Of a stretch of DNA of 64,000 bases, positions 23,442 through 31,354 are shown one piece after another. The notes below the pieces were generated by a model that saw only the letters and a program-made list of their open reading frames with translations, was not told where the DNA came from and made no database searches. Made by a program: the position numbers and the translations under genes. Origin of the DNA: Acidobacteriota bacterium (GTDB lineage Bacteria > Acidobacteriota > Blastocatellia > Pyrinomonadales > Pyrinomonadaceae); assembly GCA_016700175.1 (NCBI GenBank), contig CP065003.1:4040001-4104000 (forward strand), given 5' to 3'. The first letter of the stretch is position 1. Each line of letters opens with the position of its first letter.

Positions 23442-24269
23442 ATGAGCTTTGTACTCAACTACCGTTCTGGCGAGTTCCCCGCCCGCGTTCTAAGGACCCG
23501 CGTTGCGGGCGGCTTCGTATGCACAGAAACCGATTATCTTCCCGGGCAATCGATCGGAAGACACGCGCACAGGACGGCGGGGCTGGTTGCGGCGTTGAGG
23601 GGCGGTTTTGTGGAACGTCTTGGAACAAGGCAGTTCGACTGCGAACCGCTGGGTCTTCTGTACAGGTCTCCCGGCGAGATCCACTCGGACCTGTTCGGTG
23701 ATTCGGGCGGGAAGTGCTTGACGATCGAGATCCCCGGCACTCGCCTTGAGCAAATAAGAGATTTCGTCCCGGCGACTACGACGCTTGTCGCTGAGGCTCG
23801 CTCATCGCTAAATTCGACCGCTCTCCGGCTTTACAAAGAGTTCTGCGAAGAGGACAAAGTGTCCGCTCTGGCACTCGAAGGGCTTGTCCTCGAGCTCATC
23901 GCGGGGGTTTCAAGGCGATTTTCGAATAAAGGGAGCGGAAGAGACGGAAGAACAGCATTGCGGGCCCGCGAGCTCATTCATGAAAAGTGGATCGACGGTC
24001 TGACGCTGTCCGGGATAGCGGAAGAGGTTGGAGTCCACCCCAGCCATCTGGCGAGGGTTTTCCGGAAGGAATTCGGTCTGACTATTGGAGAATACGTCCG
24101 CGCCCTCCGCCTGAAGGCATCCGCGGAACAGCTTTCCGATAGCGATAAGCCCCTCTCGCGCATCGCCGCAGAATGCGGATTTTCCGACCAGAGCCACTTC
24201 TGCCGTACATTCAAGAAGGCGACAGGCCTCACCCCGCTCGAATACCGGCGCTCTTCGAAGGCCCGCTAG
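23442..24269 (+). CDS. AraC family transcriptional regulator
   Basis: The 275-residue protein has an N-terminal cupin-like sensor region (residues 1-120; QSIGRHAHRTAGLVAALRGG, LYRSPGEIHSDLFG). A C-terminal AraC double helix-turn-helix occupies about 170-270. Its first helix-turn-helix reads LTLSGIAEEVGVHPSHLARV and its second LSRIAAECGFSDQSHFCRTF, followed by the family's KKATGLTPLEYRR end. The effector is unknown. The next gene downstream on the same strand is a beta-lactamase-fold hydrolase 60 bp away, a possible target or cotranscribed partner. It is divergent from polA. Confidence 0.9.
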   Translation: MSFVLNYRSGEFPARVLRTRVAGGFVCTETDYLPGQSIGRHAHRTAGLVAALRGGFVERLGTRQFDCEPLGLLYRSPGEIHSDLFGDSGGKCLTIEIPGTRLEQIRDFVPATTTLVAEARSSLNSTALRLYKEFCEEDKVSALALEGLVLELIAGVSRRFSNKGSGRDGRTALRARELIHEKWIDGLTLSGIAEEVGVHPSHLARVFRKEFGLTIGEYVRALRLKASAEQLSDSDKPLSRIAAECGFSDQSHFCRTFKKATGLTPLEYRRSSKAR

Positions 24270-24329
24270 CCGGGTTCAAATGCTAACTCCGTTCAATATG
24301 TCGCGGGACCGGGATTGTATCGTGAACGA

Positions 24330-25754
24330 ATGAAATACTCGAAAGCAGTTCTGGCCGCGATCTTTCTCTCGATATTTCTCTCCGCTTACATACATGCCCA
24401 AAACACAGGGGGCGATTCGAAGCTTCTCGAAGAACACCTCGACCCGATCGCTGCGGACCTTATGAAGCGGCTGTACGCGCCGGGAATGGCGATCACGGTC
24501 GTAAGGGACGGGAAGGTAATTCTCAGCAAGGGATACGGCTTTGCCAATGTCGAGACGAAAAGGCCGGTTGATCCGGCGACGACCGTCTTCCGGATCGGCT
24601 CGATAACAAAGGTGTTCACGGCGAATGCTGCGCTTCAACTCGTTGACGACGGCAAACTCGATCTGGACAGCGATGTCGGTTCTTATCTCGTGTCCCTGAA
24701 GATCCGAAAGGATCATCAGCAGAAGATCACGATCCGCCATTTGCTTTCCCATACGTCAGGCCTCGACGAATTCAGCGCCGGCAGAAGGGCCGCTTCTCCC
24801 GACGGCGTCAAGCCTCTTGCGGAATTCCTCAGCGACCGGCTTGTCGCACGTACTCTTCCGGGAAAAAGGATCAGCTATTCGACCTACGGGATAACTCTCG
24901 CAGGCCATATCGTTGAGAAGATAAGCGGCAGGCATCTCGCCGTGTTTTTCCAGGACAACATTTTCGGACCGCTCGAAATGACGCGAACGAACCTGGGCCC
25001 CGTGCCGGCCGAACGAATCGGCGACCTGGCGGTCGGATACACGTTCAACGGTCAGTACAACGTGCAGGACTTCGAGTACTTTCATACTTACCCCGCTTCC
25101 GATATCAACAGCACGGCAAACGACATGGCGCGCTTCATACTCGCCCACCTGGAAAATGGAAGATACAAGGACAGGCGGTTCCTCAGCGAAGAATCGGCAA
25201 AGCTGATGCACAAGGCGCAGTTCACGAACCACCCGAAGCTTCCGGGATGGGCGCTCGGTTTCTACGAGACCCGAGACAACAACCTGAACGGAGTCGAACA
25301 CGGCGGGAGCATGGAAGGATATGCCGCACTGCTGTATTTGCTTCCAGAGAAGAAACTGGGTATCTTCGTCGCCTCGAACATAGAGCAGGGCGCTCTGATG
25401 GCGGGAATGAAGAACGCGGTGCTAGACTACTTCTACCCTGTCGGATCGACGCCGGAAGATCGTAAGCAGTTCGAAGCGCTTAAGAAGTTTGCCGGTGAAT
25501 ACCGCTGGGACGTTTATTGCCACACCTGCAGCGCCGAGACCAGAGGCTTTTACCCGCGTCCGTTCACGGTGACGGTAAACAACGACGGAACGCTCGGATT
25601 CCTCAATCGCCGCTGGAAGATCGTCGAACCGATGGTGTTCAAGGCGATCCTGAATGACGATCGCGAGATCTTCTCCGTTTTTGAAGAAGACGAGGACGGA
25701 CGGATCACGTTCCTGTTCAACGGAAGCAACGCCTATGAACGCGTCAGGGACTAG
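24330..25754 (+). CDS. secreted serine hydrolase, class C beta-lactamase family
   Basis: The start is ATG 24330 (MKYSKAVLAAIF), a typical signal peptide ending near AYIHAQ; a TTG-initiated extension to 24315 is less likely. The 474-residue product has the serine hydrolase motifs: FRIGSITKVFTAN (SxTK nucleophile around residue 91), the YST variant of the YxN motif in ISYSTYGITLAG, and EHGGSMEGYAAL as the third (HGG) motif. This group includes D-aminopeptidases, esterases and penicillin-binding-like peptidases; true beta-lactamase activity should not be assumed. A C-terminal 100-residue beta-rich domain follows the catalytic domain. It is located after an AraC regulator gene. Confidence 0.9.
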   Translation: MKYSKAVLAAIFLSIFLSAYIHAQNTGGDSKLLEEHLDPIAADLMKRLYAPGMAITVVRDGKVILSKGYGFANVETKRPVDPATTVFRIGSITKVFTANAALQLVDDGKLDLDSDVGSYLVSLKIRKDHQQKITIRHLLSHTSGLDEFSAGRRAASPDGVKPLAEFLSDRLVARTLPGKRISYSTYGITLAGHIVEKISGRHLAVFFQDNIFGPLEMTRTNLGPVPAERIGDLAVGYTFNGQYNVQDFEYFHTYPASDINSTANDMARFILAHLENGRYKDRRFLSEESAKLMHKAQFTNHPKLPGWALGFYETRDNNLNGVEHGGSMEGYAALLYLLPEKKLGIFVASNIEQGALMAGMKNAVLDYFYPVGSTPEDRKQFEALKKFAGEYRWDVYCHTCSAETRGFYPRPFTVTVNNDGTLGFLNRRWKIVEPMVFKAILNDDREIFSVFEEDEDGRITFLFNGSNAYERVRD

Positions 25755-25846
25755 TTGAATTACGGCTGTTTCAGGGCTCTTTTTACGGTACTCGCTCAGT
25801 CCCTCAGGCGGTTGCCGGGCGGCCTCATTTGTACCCTCACGTTGGT

Positions 25847-25875
25847 TTGACACCCCTATCGGCGTACGCTATCCT
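25847..25875 (+). promoter_or_regulatory. sigma-70 promoter for tRNA-Glu
   Basis: A consensus -35 box TTGACA (25847-25852) is followed after 17 bp by TATCCT (25870-25875). Transcription would start near 25882, about 100 bp before the tRNA. The rest of the 25755-25984 gap contains no gene. Confidence 0.6.
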
Positions 25876-25984
25876 AACCGTTCGTTTTCGTGAGTCGAGG
25901 CGAATTGTTGAAAATCCGGATAGCCCGTCCGGGACCGTCCGGAGGGGCAAGTACGCGGGCCTGATCGGCCTTGCGGAACGATGC

Positions 25985-26060
25985 GACCCGTTCGTCTAGG
26001 GGTCTAGGACACCGCCCTTTCACGGCGGCAACACGGGTTCGAATCCCGTACGGGTCGCCA
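25985..26060 (+). tRNA. tRNA-Glu (anticodon UUC)
   Basis: The cloverleaf is complete. Acceptor arms are GACCCGT and ACGGGTC, the anticodon stem is CCGCC/GGCGG enclosing the loop CTTTCAC with anticodon TTC, and the T arm is ACGGG/CCCGT around TTCGAAT. CCA is encoded at the 3' end (26058-26060). The TTC anticodon reads GAA and GAG. It stands alone, downstream of a good promoter. Confidence 0.96.
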
Positions 26061-26188
26061 TAAAATTTATCGATCAGTTCTGATTCGCCTGCTTGCCGGG
26101 CGAATTTGCATTTTAAACCCGAAACCGGAAGGCGACCATCATCGTTGTTCAGGAACGCATCAAAGCCGATTTTCGATGGGACTTCATA

Positions 26189-27940
26189 ATGAGAATTCTT
26201 AAAAGTATCCTTGCGCCCGTACTGGGCCTGATGATGGTATGCGCCGCATTCGGCCAGTCCGCCGAGCGGGAGACAGACACTGTGATGGTCCTTCCGTTCG
26301 AAAACGGTTCGGGATCAGAGTTCAACTGGGTAGGCGAAAGTATCGCGGATTCGCTTACCGATCTGTTGAAAGTTCCGGGTTTGGGGGTCATTTCCAATCA
26401 GGAACGGAAGATCATCCAGCAGCGCCTGAAGATGCCGCCGAGAGTGCTGCCTTCGGTCGCCGCATCGTTGAAGCTCGCGCGCGAAGGCGGAGCGAACCTG
26501 CTGATCGTCGGACGGTACAACGTGGAACCAGAGAAGGACGATGTGGCGGCAAGCATAACGATCAATGCGAAGATAATCAGCGTCAACGAGGGCCGTTTCC
26601 TGAGCGAGGAGTTCCCGGACGGTTCTCGAAAGACACGCGAAATAGTCCTGCTCGACGCGCTAGGAAACCTCCAGTCCCTCCAGGGCCAGCTCGCCTACCA
26701 GGTCCTTTATCAACGTGACAAGGCGCTTGAATATCCGCAGAACCACTTCATAGAACTTGCCGCAAAAGTGCCCGCAAGGGCTTTCGAGGCATACATCAAA
26801 GGCCTGCTGACGCCCGTTTCCGATTCCCTCACGCGAGCGAATTACCTTAAGAATGCGGTCCGCATCTACGCCGAAGAAAGCGAAGGCGGAGTTTACGCAG
26901 ATGCGGCTGTAGAGCTCGGACATCTTTATCTCGATTCGAAGAACTACGACGAGTCGCTGATGTACTTCGCGCTGGTTCCTTCGGAGAGTCCTCTCTATCC
27001 TGAAGCGGCCTTCTATTCAGGCCTTGTGCGCTGGCAGGAAAAGGATTACGAACAGGCGCTTGCCGTACTCAGCCCTCTGGCTCAGGACCTCAAACTTACA
27101 AGCGTTTACAACACGATCGGCGCGATCGCGGTCGAGGCGGCCCGGCGCGAAAAGAAGGATGACAAGAAGTCGGCGAAGTTCCTTTCCGACGGGATCGGAT
27201 TCCTGGAGCGAGCCGCCGAGTCCGAGATCGACGATACGTCCGCGACCTTCAACCTGGGGTTTGCGCTTATGCAGAGGGAAGAATACACGCTTGCTTCAGA
27301 TCAGTTCCGGACCGTGCTGGACGATAACGCGAACGATGGCGAGGCACAGTTCCTTCTCGCAAAGTCTCTGGAAAAGATGGGCGAGACGACGGCCGTCGCA
27401 ACTGACGACCGCGCAAGGAGGCTTCTCGCCGCCGGCAACCGGTACGCGAATCTCGAAAGCGAATGGAAGCGAGGGAGCCTCGACAGCGTCGATCTCCGCG
27501 TCCGCTGGCCCACAAGAAGGGAATTCGTAAGCGTGGTCTTCGTTCGCGACAAAGGCCCGGCGGGTCCGCGAAACATTCCGAACGAGACCGAAACGCTGCT
27601 GGCTTCTGCGAAGGGCCATTACGACGCAGGCAGGGACGAATCTGCAATGGAAGTGCTGCGAAGGATCCTGGTCCAGGAGCCGATGAGCGCGGAGAGCTAT
27701 CTCTTGCTTGGAAAGATCCACCTTCGAAGGGGAGATGTCGAGCAGGCGCTCAGTGCATTCAAGACCGCGCTGTTCTGGAAGAACGGCCTTGTCGAGGGCC
27801 ACGTCTTCCTCGGAAGGATCTATATGCAGAAGGGCGATTGCCTGCAGGCGAAGAACTATTCGAGGTCCGCACTTGAGATCGATCCGGACAACGAAGAGGC
27901 GATCGCGTTCGAGAGGCAGGTCGAGAGATGCTCCAGATGA
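26189..27940 (+). CDS. secreted FlgO-like / TPR protein
   Basis: The 583-residue protein begins with a signal peptide (residues 1-23, ending CAAFGQ). A FlgO/CsgG-like domain follows, with TVMVLPFENGSGSEFNWVGE, SIADSLTDLLKVPGLGVI and ANLLIVGRYNVEPEKDD (about 30-190). TPR-like helices (about 200-400) and a second TPR group at the C-terminus (SAESYLLLGKIHLRRGDVEQ, LVEGHVFLGRIYMQKGD) complete it. It shares this architecture, without the DNA-binding part, with the regulator at 14098. A periplasmic scaffold role is likely; partners are unknown. There is no neighbouring operon gene. Confidence 0.75.
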   Translation: MRILKSILAPVLGLMMVCAAFGQSAERETDTVMVLPFENGSGSEFNWVGESIADSLTDLLKVPGLGVISNQERKIIQQRLKMPPRVLPSVAASLKLAREGGANLLIVGRYNVEPEKDDVAASITINAKIISVNEGRFLSEEFPDGSRKTREIVLLDALGNLQSLQGQLAYQVLYQRDKALEYPQNHFIELAAKVPARAFEAYIKGLLTPVSDSLTRANYLKNAVRIYAEESEGGVYADAAVELGHLYLDSKNYDESLMYFALVPSESPLYPEAAFYSGLVRWQEKDYEQALAVLSPLAQDLKLTSVYNTIGAIAVEAARREKKDDKKSAKFLSDGIGFLERAAESEIDDTSATFNLGFALMQREEYTLASDQFRTVLDDNANDGEAQFLLAKSLEKMGETTAVATDDRARRLLAAGNRYANLESEWKRGSLDSVDLRVRWPTRREFVSVVFVRDKGPAGPRNIPNETETLLASAKGHYDAGRDESAMEVLRRILVQEPMSAESYLLLGKIHLRRGDVEQALSAFKTALFWKNGLVEGHVFLGRIYMQKGDCLQAKNYSRSALEIDPDNEEAIAFERQVERCSR

Positions 27941-27983
27941 TAACCCATATCGTGTAATTCTCGGTCTTAGACGATCGGTCACG

Positions 27984-28023
27984 GGACGCCTCCTGCGAAG
28001 CAAGTTCGCGAGGCGTCCTTTTC
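27984..28023 (+). terminator. Rho-independent terminator after the TPR gene
   Basis: GGACGCCTC (27984-27992) pairs with GAGGCGTCC (28010-28018), then TTTT. It is 44 bp past the stop codon. Confidence 0.88.
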
Positions 28024-28528
28024 AGTTTCCCACCCGGCAGAGACCCGTCTGGTGGTCGTCCGTCCGGGTCAAACGCGGACGGCCCGGCCACCCTTCCCGT
28101 TTTTGGCACGCAGAGTGCAATACCTTCGACCGGCTAGCTTGACAGAAATGATCAAGACCCCGCCGCCATCACTTCTCCGAGCGTGGTTTGCCACTGCGCT
28201 TGACCACCTTCCGAGCGTTCCTTCAGTTGTCCTTCCTTTTATGAGCCTGGCACCAAAAGCCAGGCTTTCCTCCTTTTAAACACCATATTACGGAATATGT
28301 TAGCGTTTGCGGGCTTTTGTCGTTCAGTTTGATCTACGGTCCCTTTCGCGCTGGCGTCGTCTGCGGCGGCAGAAGCTGATAAACGCTCGTTTGTAGTGCA
28401 GATGACAAAAAGTGGCACGAATCGGATGACAAATTTTGAGTTTGTCACTCATTTTGACAGGTCATTTCGAACCGAGCCTGTCAGTTTGAATGGATTACCC
28501 TGCCTCCGGATTTTGTTAGAATCGGTTC
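28024..28528 (+). other. intergenic region with a second terminator, possible small RNA
   Basis: After the first terminator, about 220 bp of GC-rich sequence leads to another clear terminator at 28244-28277, where AGCCTGGC pairs with GCCAGGCT followed by TTTCCTCCTTTT. A terminator without a gene upstream suggests a short transcript starting somewhere in 28024-28240. No convincing protein-coding frame exists; a 43-codon frame from 28148 has no ribosome site. The remaining 250 bp before lnt contains a small CATATT/AATATG inverted repeat and no gene. Confidence 0.35.
28244..28277 (+). terminator. orphan Rho-independent terminator
   Basis: The 8-bp stem AGCCTGGC/GCCAGGCT (28244-28266) encloses a 7-nt loop and is followed by a pyrimidine-rich tail ending TTTT. 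No annotated gene lies between this and the previous terminator. Confidence 0.75.
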
Positions 28529-30139
28529 GTGGGATTTTTAAAGAAGTTATCCGGTAGTTTTCCGGGGGTAAGATCGACGGCTCTTGCCGCCGGCTCTTCA
28601 ATGCTGTTGGCGGCATCTTTTCCCGACGTTGAGATCCCGGCGCTGGCGTGGGTCGCATTCATTCCCGTTCTCATCGGACTGGAGATCGAGAAGCAGAAAT
28701 ATCTGGCGCCGTTCCTGACAGGCTGGCTGTTCGGAACCCTGTTCTTCTTCTTCACCTGCTGGTGGCTGACGTTCGCCCCGATCACCTACGCCGGCTTCCC
28801 GGTCATCCCGACATACCTCTTGCTGCTTGGCGCCTGCGCGGCCGCAGGGATCTTCTCCGGGCTGTTCGGGATTGTCTACGCGACCGCGCGAAGAGCGTTA
28901 GGTCTTCCAGCACTCCTTGCGGCGCCGTTCATATGGACCGCCTTTGAGTTCGCACGCTACTGGATCACCGGCAACAACTGGAACGCGGTCGGCTACTCCC
29001 AGGCCTTCAACCCGGGCCTTATACAGAACGCCTCGGTCGGCGGGGTGTATCTGACCGGCTTCACGGTCGTCCTTTCCAGCACCCTGGCCGTCTTCGTTAT
29101 TGAAACAGTGAAGCGGATGCGTAAGGAAGAAAGAGAAGTGCCGAAGCCCGCGATCGCCGGCGCTTTGGTCCTTTTGGCCGTGACCGGCGGTTTGCTCGTG
29201 ATCCCCGGGATCGAGTTGTCGGTCCGCGCGGAAAGGCCGATCGTTTCGGAAATGATAGCGGTTCAGCCGAACGTGCCGATGGCGGGACTAGACCTCTCAA
29301 AGTGGAGGGCGCTCAGAAAAAGGCAGACCGATCTTGCGGAAGCGAAGCTTGACGCGATCGACGAGCGAGAAAGGCCCGTAACTGTGGTGCTTCCGGAATC
29401 GCCGATGAACTTCCAGTACGCGCTCGATCCGGAGTTCCGCTCGTTCATTGACGGCTTCGCGAAGCGCAACGACGTGTCGGTCCTGTTCAATTCCGCGGAA
29501 CCCGATCCCTCCCGCGAACGCGGCTTCTTCAATTCGGCCGTCCTTGTCGGACCGAACGGAGGGATGGTGAAGCAGTACGACAAGATCCATCTTCTGCCGT
29601 TCGGCGAGTTCGTGCCGCTTCCGGAATTCGCGCAGGAGTTGATCCCGCCGATGGTGGGCAGGTTCACTCACGGGCAGGAATACGACCTTTTCGATCTCGG
29701 CGGAGCGAAGGCCGGGGTGATGATCTGTTTCGAATCGCATTTCGGATCGCTTTCGGCGGAGTACGCGAGGCAGGGCGCCGACGTGCTGATCGAAATGACC
29801 AATGACGGTTACCTCGGCCCGACTCCCGTTCTGCGCCAGCATCTGGCAAACACGGTCTTCCGCGCGGTCGAGACGCGGAGACAGGTTCTGAGGGTCACAA
29901 ACGTCGGCATCACGGCGAACATAGATGAACGAGGCGTGATCGCCGACACCGCCGAACCATATTCAGAAGCCGTCAGGCACTGGCCGGTTCGTACCCACGG
30001 CGGCAGCCTCACGGTCTACGCGGCGTACGGCGACTGGTTCGCCATCCTTTGCCTGTTATTGGCAGCGGCGCTATTCGGGTATTCCGTTTCGAAGTTGAGG
30101 CGGGCGCCGGCGAATGAATCCGCCGCCGGATTGTTGTAG
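28529..30139 (+). CDS. lnt: apolipoprotein N-acyltransferase
   Basis: The 536-residue inner-membrane enzyme transfers an acyl chain from phospholipid to the N-terminal cysteine of lipoproteins, completing their maturation. Residues 1-230 hold about six transmembrane helices (TGWLFGTLFFFFTCWWLTFA; the ANNWN-like ITGNNWNAVGYSQAF). A carbon-nitrogen hydrolase domain follows. Its catalytic triad is visible as VVLPESPMNFQ (Glu), VKQYDKIHLLPFGEFVPLPE (Lys) and AGVMICFESHFG (Cys). A final transmembrane helix closes the protein. The start codon is GTG. It is followed after 37 bp by prfB, probably in one operon. Confidence 0.94.
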   Translation: MGFLKKLSGSFPGVRSTALAAGSSMLLAASFPDVEIPALAWVAFIPVLIGLEIEKQKYLAPFLTGWLFGTLFFFFTCWWLTFAPITYAGFPVIPTYLLLLGACAAAGIFSGLFGIVYATARRALGLPALLAAPFIWTAFEFARYWITGNNWNAVGYSQAFNPGLIQNASVGGVYLTGFTVVLSSTLAVFVIETVKRMRKEEREVPKPAIAGALVLLAVTGGLLVIPGIELSVRAERPIVSEMIAVQPNVPMAGLDLSKWRALRKRQTDLAEAKLDAIDERERPVTVVLPESPMNFQYALDPEFRSFIDGFAKRNDVSVLFNSAEPDPSRERGFFNSAVLVGPNGGMVKQYDKIHLLPFGEFVPLPEFAQELIPPMVGRFTHGQEYDLFDLGGAKAGVMICFESHFGSLSAEYARQGADVLIEMTNDGYLGPTPVLRQHLANTVFRAVETRRQVLRVTNVGITANIDERGVIADTAEPYSEAVRHWPVRTHGGSLTVYAAYGDWFAILCLLLAAALFGYSVSKLRRAPANESAAGLL

Positions 30140-30176
30140 AATCTAGCTTTATTCGCGGCACCGCCGCCCGATCTAT

Positions 30177-31278
30177 ATGGAACTCAGCGACATTCAATCC
30201 AGATACGAAGAGTTAAAGAGCAAGGTCTCCCAGCTCGGGAGGTTTCTTTGACGCGCCTGCCAAAGAGAAGGAACTAAGCGAACTCGAAAAACAGATCGCC
30301 GAGCCCGATTTCTGGAACGACCAGGAACGAGCGCAAAAGATCGTCCAGAAGAGGAGCCGGCTCGAGAAGTCGCTCGAGCGACAGTCGGAGTTCGAAACGA
30401 AGCTTTCGGATGTCGAGGTGCTCACCGAGTTCGCGGAGACCGATGCCGCGTCAAGGAAAGAGCTTGAGGAACTCGTTGTCGGTCTCGAAGGCGAGGTCGA
30501 AGAAGCGGAGACTGAGGCGCTTCTTTCCGGCGACAGCGATCCGAACAACGCGATCTGCTCGATCCAGGCCGGCGCAGGTGGCACCGACGCCCAGGACTGG
30601 GCGGAGATGCTTATGCGGATGTACATCCGTTGGGCGGAGCGGAAGGGCTTCAAGGTCGAGATCCTCGATGAGCAGTCGGGAAGCGAGGCCGGCATCAAGT
30701 CCGCGACGTTCCGTGTCGAGGGCGACTACGCTTACGGGCTGCTCGCGGGAGAAGCCGGGGTCCATCGCCTTGTAAGGATCTCGCCGTTCAATTCGGGAGG
30801 CAGCCGCGAGACTTCGTTCGCCTCGTTCTTCGTCTCTCCCGAGATCGACGACGACATCGACGTCGATATCCAGGAAAAAGATCTTCGGATCGACACCTAC
30901 CGCTCGACCGGCGCCGGGGGCCAGCACGTCAATACGACCGACTCCGCGGTCCGCATCACGCACATCCCGACCGGAACCGTCGTAACCTGCCAGAACCAGC
31001 GGTCGCAGATACAGAACCGCCAGGTCGCGATGCAGGTCCTGCGGTCGAGACTCTATGAACTGGAGCTTGAAAAACGGCGCGCCGAGGCCGCGGAACTGGA
31101 AGAGAACAAGCAGGACATCTCTTTCGGCTCGCAGATCAGGAACTACGTGCTGCATCCGTACCGGCTTGTGAAGGACACGCGGACAAAGCTCGAGGACGGC
31201 GATGTCGATTCAGTCCTGGACGGCGACATCGATCCGTTCATAAAGGAATTTCTCCTTCACAAGAAGTCCAGGTCCTGA
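30177..31278 (+). CDS. prfB: peptide chain release factor 2 (programmed +1 frameshift)
   Basis: The gene starts at ATG 30177 (MELSDIQSRYEELKSK), 24 codons before an in-frame TGA at 30249-30251. The sequence before it is the classical RF2 slip site: an internal GGGAGG Shine-Dalgarno-like stretch, then TTTCTTTGAC. Slipping +1 on CTTT continues with Asp-Ala-Pro and joins the main frame to 31278, giving about 366 residues. Downstream signatures are the peptide-chain-release GGQ loop (STGAGGQHVNTTDSAVRI), SPF in VRISPFNSGG and the C-terminal domain. RF2 recognises UGA and UAA. The frameshift autoregulates RF2 level. It is followed by a terminator. Confidence 0.96.
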
Positions 31279-31280
31279 CG

Positions 31281-31316
31281 AACAGGCTCTTCGTTAGAGC
31301 CTTCCTGTTTTTCGTG
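31281..31316 (+). terminator. Rho-independent terminator after prfB
   Basis: GGCTCT and AGAGCC (31285-31301) form a stem around TCGTT, extended by AACA/TGTT and ending in TTTTT. Confidence 0.7.
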
Positions 31317-31354
31317 TATCATTAGCCGTATCCGGGCCCCGGACCCTCTTTAGA

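Noticed and set aside
28148..28279. 43-codon frame in the lnt upstream region.
   Set aside because: No ribosome site, ends within a terminator hairpin, no conservation evidence.
28411..28430. Possible sigma-54 promoter (TGGCAC) upstream of lnt.
   Set aside because: The GC at the -12 position is missing at the required spacing.
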